A DNA stretch of 59,035 nucleotides from the NCBI GenBank assembly GCA_012839605.1, contig DUNA01000055.1:1-59035 (forward strand), in the 5' to 3' direction. The notes under the pieces are model-generated. The model did no database searches. It was given only the letters and a program-made list of their open reading frames with translations, and was not told the origin of the DNA. Source of the DNA: Bacteroidales bacterium. GTDB lineage: Bacteria; Bacteroidota; Bacteroidia; Bacteroidales; UBA932. A program made the position numbers and the translations under genes. How positions within the stretch are numbered: the first letter of the stretch is position 1; each line of letters opens with the position of its first letter. Shown one piece after another: positions 53,809 to 59,035 of this stretch.

Positions 53809-54914
53809 CAAGGTTTATAAAAAGGAGGCCGGACCGCTACTGCTTTGAGGATCCGATTCCTTACTTGTATATAAAGATCTGTTCCTACCGGTGCAAAGGC
53901 CGTTTCCACATAGCCCATTCCAATGCCTATTTTCAAAGCCGGAGACATGGTGCCCGATGTGACGGTACCTATTTCTTTTCCATCAGCCGTGCAAATGGGA
54001 TAGCCTTGCCTGGGCACCCCTCTGTCTACCATAGTAAAGGCCGTCAATTTTCTGGATACTCCTTGTTCTTTTTGTTCTTGCAAGAAGGCTTTGTCTATAA
54101 AATCTCCTTTGGCTTCAGAAAATTTTGTAATCCATCCCAAACCGGCTTCCAAAGGCGAGGTCGTGTCGTCTATATCGTTTCCGTACAGACAGTATCCCAT
54201 TTCCAAACGCAATGTATCTCTGGCACCCAATCCAACAGGCTGCAAATCAAACTCTTTTCCGGCTTCAAACAAAGCGTTCCACAGTTTTTCCCCGTCTTCG
54301 TTAGACACGTAAATTTCACATCCCCCGGATCCTGTATATCCTGTAATAGATAACAACGCATTGGGAATTCCGGCTACATTGCATTTTTTAAACGTATAGA
54401 ACTCCATGTCCAAAATGGGGGAGTCTGTTATTTTTTGAACAATCTTCATAGCATGGGGTCCCTGAACGGCCAATAGGCACATTTCATCAGAGGCATCGTA
54501 CAATTCTTTGCCCGGGGTAATCCCAAAATTGGGGGCGTATTGACACAAATGGTCCCAATCTTTTTGAATATTGGCTGCGTTTACTACTAAGAGATACGTC
54601 TGATCATCTACTCTGTACAAAAGAAAATCATCTACAATACCGCCTTTTCCGTTTGGAAAACACGTGTACTGTATTTTTCCATCTTGCAAAGTGGACGCGT
54701 CGTTTGTAGTAACGTACTGAATAAATTCCAGAGCCCTGGGACCTTTGATCCAAAATTCACCCATGTGGCTGACATCAAAAACTCCGGCATTTTCTCGTAC
54801 CTGCATATGCTCTGCATTGATACCCTTGTACTCTATAGGCATGTTGTAGCCCGCAAAGGGTACCATCTTGGCTCCCAGCTCCTTATGGAACCGGGTGAAA
54901 ACAGTATTTTTCAT
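53808..54914 (-). CDS. gcvT: Aminomethyltransferase (glycine cleavage system T protein)
   Basis: Transfers the methylene group of lipoyl-bound glycine to tetrahydrofolate. 368 residues. N-terminal HKELGAKMVPFAGYNMPIEY, GVFDVSHMGEF near 43, the ALLSITGYTGSGGCEIYV folate-site region near 190, DTLRLEMGYCLYGNDI near 235, and GTVTSGTMSPAL near 318. The H and P subunit genes are not adjacent. Three bases after a SPOR lipoprotein gene. Confidence 0.95.
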   Translation of the reverse strand: MKNTVFTRFHKELGAKMVPFAGYNMPIEYKGINAEHMQVRENAGVFDVSHMGEFWIKGPRALEFIQYVTTNDASTLQDGKIQYTCFPNGKGGIVDDFLLYRVDDQTYLLVVNAANIQKDWDHLCQYAPNFGITPGKELYDASDEMCLLAVQGPHAMKIVQKITDSPILDMEFYTFKKCNVAGIPNALLSITGYTGSGGCEIYVSNEDGEKLWNALFEAGKEFDLQPVGLGARDTLRLEMGYCLYGNDIDDTTSPLEAGLGWITKFSEAKGDFIDKAFLQEQKEQGVSRKLTAFTMVDRGVPRQGYPICTADGKEIGTVTSGTMSPALKIGIGMGYVETAFAPVGTDLYIQVRNRILKAVAVRPPFYKP

Positions 54915-54917
54915 AAA

Positions 54918-55394
54918 TTAAAAATGTAGATTTTGTTTGGTATCGTATACCCAGACATCATACGGAGTAATGTCCAAGGCAAACATTTTATACATCCTGT
55001 TGTACGCATCGTGCAACACGTCGGTCTGATAAGCAGAAATCACAGAATACCCATTTTTAAACGATATTTTTACAGGCGTATACCCTTCTTTTTCTATGGA
55101 CTGCAGCATTCTTGCAGCATTGTTGTCCATAATAAAACTTCCTAAAACCACGTGGTACCGTTTCAGGGCTTTTTTCTGCGCTTCAATCTGCTCTAAAGAG
55201 TCCAAACGCAACTGCTCCAAACGAGCAGCTTCTTTTTCTGCCTCTACTTTTTCCAAAGAATCTTTAATCAATTGTTCTTGCTTTTCTCTCAATTCTTTAG
55301 ATGTGGGCATCCCCAGTTTGGAACGAACCCAATCACAGGAATTCAAACTGCCCAGCAGCATGATCCCAACGAGTAACGGGAATATTTTCTTCAT
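54918..55394 (-). CDS. SPOR-domain lipoprotein
   Basis: 158 residues. Lipoprotein signal MKKIFPLLVGIMLLGSLNSC with Cys at residue 20, a charged coiled-coil segment rich in Glu, Lys and Arg (about 33-75), then a SPOR domain (about 78-150; RYHVVLGSFIMDNNAARMLQSIEKEGYTPV). SPOR domains bind denuded septal peptidoglycan, so a division or wall-remodelling role at the envelope is likely. It heads a unit with gcvT and the M28 gene. Confidence 0.88.
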   Translation of the reverse strand: MKKIFPLLVGIMLLGSLNSCDWVRSKLGMPTSKELREKQEQLIKDSLEKVEAEKEAARLEQLRLDSLEQIEAQKKALKRYHVVLGSFIMDNNAARMLQSIEKEGYTPVKISFKNGYSVISAYQTDVLHDAYNRMYKMFALDITPYDVWVYDTKQNLHF

Positions 55395-55423
55395 AATAAA
55401 GAGATTAGATAATTATCACTACA

Positions 55424-55431
55424 CAAATATA
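55424..55431 (-). promoter_or_regulatory. -7 promoter element of the SPOR-gcvT-M28 unit
   Basis: On the minus strand TATATTTG matches TAnnTTTG; the SPOR gene ATG at 55394 is 29 bases downstream. It sits in the short divergent gap shared with capA. Confidence 0.45.
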
Positions 55432-55480
55432 CATGAAAAAAACGGGAACTGTAAAAAAAAGGGTAACTTGCCTATCTGTT

Positions 55481-56683
55481 ATGAAGAAAACAGCACGCTA
55501 CCTTTTTTTCCTTTGGCTGATAGCGGCTCCTCCGTATCTTTTTTCACAAGAACAAAGCCGTGTCCGTTTTTGCTTTACCGGTGATCTTATGCAACACGGA
55601 GCCCAGATTAGATCTGCAAAACAAGACGACGGCAGATACTCATACGACACGTGTTTTGTTTATATAAAAGACAGATTGAAAGAGGCAGATTTTGCCCTAA
55701 TCAATATGGAGACCTCGTTCAGCGGACCTCCGTATTCAGGCTACCCCTCGTTTTCTTCTCCCAACGCCTTGGCTCGCTCCATAAAACAAGCAGGGGGCAA
55801 TGTCTTCCTTACTGCCAACAACCACATACTTGACAAAGGAGACGAAGGAGCCTACAAAACAATAGCTCTTTACGATTCTTTGGAAATACAGCACTGCGGC
55901 ACAACAAATCCCTGGCTTATACTCCACAAACGGGGAATGCGAATAGCTGTTCTCAATTACACGTACGGATCCAACCGCCCTGCCTCAACATTTCCTATGA
56001 ACCGCATAGATACAACGCTCATAAAAGAGCATTTGGCCCAAGTACGCAAAGTAGGAGTAGATGCTATTTTGTGTTGTATGCACTGGGGTGTGGAATACAT
56101 GCTTCGTCCTTCTATCAAACAACGTTTTTACGCCCACTGGTTGCAAAAACAAGGTGTAACGGCTGTAGTGGGAGCGCATCCGCACGTACCGCAAAATATA
56201 GAATCACAAAAAGACAGCTTGGGAAACATGGATTTTCTGGTAGCTTATTCGTTAGGCAATTTCATTTCCAATCAACAAGACATCATCCCACGCATGGGCA
56301 TGGTATTGACTTTTGACATAGTGAAAACAGAAAGCGGTGTTCATATTGAATATCCTTGGTTTGAATACATATGGACATGGCGTCCCATAACAAAAAACCA
56401 TATGCTGTATCACGTTTTACCCGTATCTGACCCAACTTTATACCGGAACATTGTAACAAACCCGGCAGATACTTTACTCCTTACCAAGACACTTAATATT
56501 GTTAGAAAAACTATAAATACAACTTCTTTCGGTATTTTTGAACGTAGAAGATATCCGCCTTATGAACGAAAAAATCTTTATTTTGGAGAGCATCCATCCG
56601 TCCCTGCTTTATGGACCCGGCAACCCGTTTTTACCTCTATTGAAGGAAGCATTCCCTCAATTGAAAATTATCGCCAGAGGTGA
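55481..56683 (+). CDS. CapA family metallophosphatase-like protein
   Basis: 400 residues from the ATG at 55481, chosen because it opens a good signal peptide (MKKTARYLFFLWLIAAPPYLFSQ); the frame also has an ATG at 55433. CapA/PgsA motifs: FTGDLMQHGAQI, NMETSFSG, NNHILDKGDEG, HWGVEYM near 205, and VVGAHPHVPQNIE near 230. The family is named after poly-gamma-glutamate capsule synthesis, but most members are uncharacterised and no cap genes are nearby. Its 3' 122 bases overlap phoH in another frame, giving a Pro/Arg-rich tail that may be dispensable. Confidence 0.85.
   Translation: MKKTARYLFFLWLIAAPPYLFSQEQSRVRFCFTGDLMQHGAQIRSAKQDDGRYSYDTCFVYIKDRLKEADFALINMETSFSGPPYSGYPSFSSPNALARSIKQAGGNVFLTANNHILDKGDEGAYKTIALYDSLEIQHCGTTNPWLILHKRGMRIAVLNYTYGSNRPASTFPMNRIDTTLIKEHLAQVRKVGVDAILCCMHWGVEYMLRPSIKQRFYAHWLQKQGVTAVVGAHPHVPQNIESQKDSLGNMDFLVAYSLGNFISNQQDIIPRMGMVLTFDIVKTESGVHIEYPWFEYIWTWRPITKNHMLYHVLPVSDPTLYRNIVTNPADTLLLTKTLNIVRKTINTTSFGIFERRRYPPYERKNLYFGEHPSVPALWTRQPVFTSIEGSIPSIENYRQR
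56533..56540 (+). promoter_or_regulatory. -7 promoter element of phoH inside capA
   Basis: TATTTTTG within the capA coding region matches TAnnTTTG; the phoH ATG at 56562 is 22 bases downstream. This gives phoH its own promoter despite the overlap. Confidence 0.45.
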
Positions 56684-57581
56684 ACAACTGAAAGTACAAG
56701 GGTCGCCGGAAGACATTGCCCGTTTTGAAAGAAAACTGGACAGCCTTGTCCATCTGGCTGAAAAAAGACAACACCTGACAGAAGACAGTATTGTATCTGT
56801 TTTGCAAGGTGCCGTAAATCAAGCGGAAAGCGGATCTCCAACACAAGACAATGTACTTGTATACGGTATCAATGGCAATTTTATCAAAGCACGTACTAAA
56901 AATCAAGAAATCTTGGTAAAGGCTTATGAAAAAAACGATTTGATTTTCGCAGAGGGCCCTGCCGGAACAGGCAAAACGTATACGGCCATTGCCTTGGCCG
57001 TAAGAGCATGGAAGAACAAAGAAGTACGCAGAATCATTCTTACAAGACCGGCTGTGGAAGCAGGAGAACAATTGGGCTTTCTACCCGGCGACATGAAAGA
57101 AAAATTAGATCCGTACTTGCAGCCTCTATACGATGCGCTACGGGACATGATACCGTCAAAAAGATTGGAAGCGCTCATGCAAGAAGGAATCGTTCAAATT
57201 GCACCGTTGGCCTATATGAGAGGAAGAACGCTAGATCATGCTTGTGTTATTTTAGACGAAGCACAAAACACCAGTCTTTCTCAATTGAAAATGTTCCTTA
57301 CCCGTATGGGTAAAGACGCAAAATTTATCATTACAGGGGATACAAGTCAAATAGATTTGGTGAAGAAAAGCGATAGCGGTTTGTCCCGTTGCATGGATTT
57401 GTTAAAAGGCATAAAAGGTATTGCTTTCGTACGTTTTGATACGGGTGATATCATCCGTCATCCCTTGGTAAAAAAGATTGTGACTGCTTTTAGCCGGTTA
57501 CCAGCTTCCGGAAGCGCCTCCACCTCCACCGGTACCTCCACCAAATCCTCCAAAGCCGCCTCCGCCAAAACCACCCCCTGA
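56562..57581 (+). CDS. phoH: PhoH family P-loop ATPase
   Basis: Cytoplasmic PhoH/YbeZ-type ATPase linked to RNA metabolism and ribosome maturation. 339 residues from the ATG at 56562; a few earlier in-frame codons are open. Walker A GPAGTGKTYTA near 132, LTRPAVEAGEQLGFLPGDMKEKLDPY near 160 (family signature), Walker B VILDEAQNT near 228 and ITGDTSQIDL near 258. The normal fold ends near residue 312 (LVKKIVTAFSRL); the last 27 residues, rich in Ser, Thr and Ala, are read antisense to the glycine-rich tail of the TPM gene. It also overlaps capA by 122 bases. Confidence 0.92.
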   Translation: MNEKIFILESIHPSLLYGPGNPFLPLLKEAFPQLKIIARGEQLKVQGSPEDIARFERKLDSLVHLAEKRQHLTEDSIVSVLQGAVNQAESGSPTQDNVLVYGINGNFIKARTKNQEILVKAYEKNDLIFAEGPAGTGKTYTAIALAVRAWKNKEVRRIILTRPAVEAGEQLGFLPGDMKEKLDPYLQPLYDALRDMIPSKRLEALMQEGIVQIAPLAYMRGRTLDHACVILDEAQNTSLSQLKMFLTRMGKDAKFIITGDTSQIDLVKKSDSGLSRCMDLLKGIKGIAFVRFDTGDIIRHPLVKKIVTAFSRLPASGSASTSTGTSTKSSKAASAKTTP

Positions 57582-58322
57582 TCCAAAACCTCCTGAGCTT
57601 CCACCGGAACGAGAACCTCGATTGCCCCCACCCAAGAGATTGGCCAAAATCATCAATTCCAGCATGCCCGGTCCTTTCTTGTTGTTGCCTCCCAGATTGG
57701 TAGGCCCTTTTCTCTTATTGGCTATTACAATAATCAACAAAAAGACGAGCAAACTGATAAAACCGGCTACAAATACAATGGCAGCAGTCGTAATGTCGTC
57801 GTCAGCAGCCGTTGTACTGTACTCTTCTTCCGCAGCCGCCATGATTTTCATCACACCTTCCTGAACACCTTGAAAGTAGGCTCCGTTCTTAAAATGGGGA
57901 ATCATATGATCGCTGATAATGCGCTTGGACAAGGCATCTGTAAGAACTCCTTCCAATCCGTAGCCCACAGAAATGGCCACACGTCCACCTGCGTCTCCCG
58001 GCTTGTGCTCCAACAAAACAACAACCCCGTTGTTGTTTTTTGCAGAACCTATACCCCATTCCGACAAAATACGGTATGCGGCCATGGAAATCTCTTCTCC
58101 TTCCAAATCAGGCACAGTTACTACGCACACCTGCGAACCGGAAACGTTATCAAAAGCCACCAGTTCCCTTTCCAATTCGTATATTTCATGCGTCGTAAAG
58201 ATTCCGGAAAAATCATTTACAAGACGTTGTACAGAAGGACGCTCAGGAACTTGTGCCTGCAGCGGTCCCGTACAAACAGACCACATAAGAAGGGATAAAA
58301 CAAATACAATAGATTTTTTCAT
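57498..58322 (-). CDS. TPM-domain protein with glycine-rich tail (YgcG-like)
   Basis: 274 residues. Signal peptide (about 1-24), a TPM (YgcG) domain (about 32-165) with VNDFSGIFTTHEIYELEREL and GVVVLLEHKPGD, VAISVGYGLEGVLTDA near 117, one membrane helix (about 183-203), and a glycine/serine-rich tail ending GGGGGASGSW, the classic ending of this family. Proposed roles are in membrane protein or photosystem maintenance; function in bacteria is unclear. Its ATG overlaps the stop of the other TPM gene; its tail overlaps phoH on the other strand by 84 bases. Confidence 0.9.
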   Translation of the reverse strand: MKKSIVFVLSLLMWSVCTGPLQAQVPERPSVQRLVNDFSGIFTTHEIYELERELVAFDNVSGSQVCVVTVPDLEGEEISMAAYRILSEWGIGSAKNNNGVVVLLEHKPGDAGGRVAISVGYGLEGVLTDALSKRIISDHMIPHFKNGAYFQGVQEGVMKIMAAAEEEYSTTAADDDITTAAIVFVAGFISLLVFLLIIVIANKRKGPTNLGGNNKKGPGMLELMILANLLGGGNRGSRSGGSSGGFGSGGGFGGGGFGGFGGGTGGGGGASGSW

Positions 58323-58750
58323 TCTCCAAAAGATACTTCATTAGGAAGTTCACTGATACTTCCCGGCCGGTAAGGAAAAAAAGCAGACATTTTTTCTCCA
58401 ACTGCTTGAACGGCTTTGCAAATGCCTTCTACAAACTCTCCTGTTTCAAAAAATTTGGCCATAAGGGTTTTGACAGACTCCCAATATCCTTCCGGCACAA
58501 CAGCGTGAATGCCCGTATCTCCCACAATAGCAAATTTCTTAGATTCAGTGGCCAAGTATATCAATACGGAATTCCGGTCTTTCGTTTCGTACATCTTTAA
58601 GCGATTGAAAACAAACGCCGCTCTTTCCAAAGAAGAGGCGGGACAGTACGTTTCTATATGAACTCGTATGTCTCCGGACGTTTCCAGCTCTGCATTCGTT
58701 ATAGCAGCTTTAATTCTTTTTTTATCCTTGGCCGAAAAGAATTTTGACAT
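58319..58750 (-). CDS. TPM-domain protein, short form
   Basis: 143 residues from the ATG at 58750. A TPM domain over nearly the whole length: FSAKDKKRIKAAITNAELETSGDIRVHIE, FNRLKMYETKDRNSVLIYLATESKKFAIVGD and VEGICKAVQAVGEKMSAFFP. No clear signal peptide or membrane helix. It precedes the longer TPM gene with a 4-base overlap. Such pairs often stand beside lemA in Bacteroidota; lemA is not seen here, and a FISUMP-domain gene ends just upstream. An upstream ATG (58774) is possible, in frame. Confidence 0.85.
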   Translation of the reverse strand: MSKFFSAKDKKRIKAAITNAELETSGDIRVHIETYCPASSLERAAFVFNRLKMYETKDRNSVLIYLATESKKFAIVGDTGIHAVVPEGYWESVKTLMAKFFETGEFVEGICKAVQAVGEKMSAFFPYRPGSISELPNEVSFGE

Positions 58751-58751
58751 G

Positions 58752-59035
58752 TTATTCTGTTTGCGTTGCTTCATCAGGTTTACGTACGCATCTGACAGAT
58801 GCATAGACTGCATTTTTGTCTGCCGTTGCACACGAAAACCTGTCCATTGCATAGTGTATAAGCCTGTAATACCCCATGTCTCCATCAGAACAAGCTGCCC
58901 ACCAGAAAGAAGTTTGCCCAAATCCTGAAAAAGTATCTCCCTCTAAGATGGCATAGCCTGCGGGAAGGGCGTTCCAACCGGTTGTGTTTGTTTTTATATT
59001 GTCTGGGTGGTATTTCCACATTTTCTCTTTGTTGA
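58752..59035 (-). CDS. FISUMP-domain surface protein, 3' end (5' truncated)
   Basis: Only the last 94 codons are in the window; the frame is open to the window edge on the minus strand, so the start is outside. The segment TGWNALPAGYAILEGDTFSGFG, WWAA near the middle, YYRLIHYAM and the closing ASVRCVRK match the Fibrobacter succinogenes major paralogous (FISUMP) domain, found in secreted or lipoprotein surface proteins of Bacteroidota and Fibrobacteres. Function is unknown. The stop at 58752 lies one base before the short TPM gene start. Confidence 0.85.
   Translation of the reverse strand, partial: NKEKMWKYHPDNIKTNTTGWNALPAGYAILEGDTFSGFGQTSFWWAACSDGDMGYYRLIHYAMDRFSCATADKNAVYASVRCVRKPDEATQTE

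Overview
The window is a gene-dense stretch of a Bacteroidota chromosome, probably order Bacteroidales. Evidence: a dcw cluster in the order mraZ-rsmH-ftsL-ftsI-murE-mraY-murD-ftsW-murG-murC-ftsQ-ftsA-ftsZ without murF or ddl; an ExbB / small membrane protein / ExbD / ExbD operon; a 73-residue DUF2795-type protein; and many start regions preceded by the Bacteroidota -7 promoter element TAnnTTTG. Genes are almost all housekeeping and very tightly packed (many ATGA stop/start overlaps). No prophage, IS element, CRISPR array or rRNA was seen; there is one tRNA gene. No stretch over 300 bases lacks a gene.

Layout. 1-657: 3' part of lptB (LPS export ATPase). 614-1902 (minus): an M23 peptidase lipoprotein whose signal peptide and body lie in different frames, joined at a run of seven A's. 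2025-24972: 21 plus-strand genes with no gap above about 25 bases: the dcw cell-wall/division cluster, then gltX, an MFS transporter, rfbC, truB, queA, dprA, tatD and ansA. 25033-25121: tRNA-Ser(GGA). 25197-27470: ExbB/ExbD energiser operon, closed by a strong hairpin terminator. 27561-28772: alkaline phosphatase lipoprotein. 28883-30413: LiaF-like membrane protein plus a membrane-bound LytTR regulator, behind a promoter carrying two inverted repeats. 30438-36513: ahcY, asnS, udk, a TonB-like protein, a Glu/Pro-repeat protein, rsmI and a ComEA-like protein. 36538-42048: ABC-2 exporter pair, a 5'-nucleotidase split over two genes, tdk and alr. 42049-43095 (minus): holA, divergent from a small HsdR_N-domain gene and cca. 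Then folE (minus), an ABC ATPase, an adenosyltransferase and the DUF2795 gene; two AraC-type regulators (minus); leuS and a YitT-family gene; a minus operon (SPOR lipoprotein, gcvT, M28/TonB fusion); capA and phoH; and a minus cluster of two TPM-domain genes below the 3' end of a FISUMP-domain gene that runs off the window.

Working together: envelope biology dominates (peptidoglycan precursors and divisome, LPS export, proton-driven TonB energisation, envelope-stress-like sensing, lipoproteins), mixed with translation and tRNA maturation (gltX, asnS, leuS, truB, queA, cca, rsmI, tRNA-Ser).

Most promising oddities: the frame break in the M23 lipoprotein, an M28 peptidase-TonB fusion that lacks the general-base glutamate, the LiaF/LytTR locus with its palindromic promoter, an 18-base palindrome made of two back-to-back -7 elements between holA and the HsdR_N gene, and the phoH gene that overlaps coding sequence at both ends. 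I did not find a clear-cut new defence or mobile system; all functional calls rest on motif recognition without database searches.
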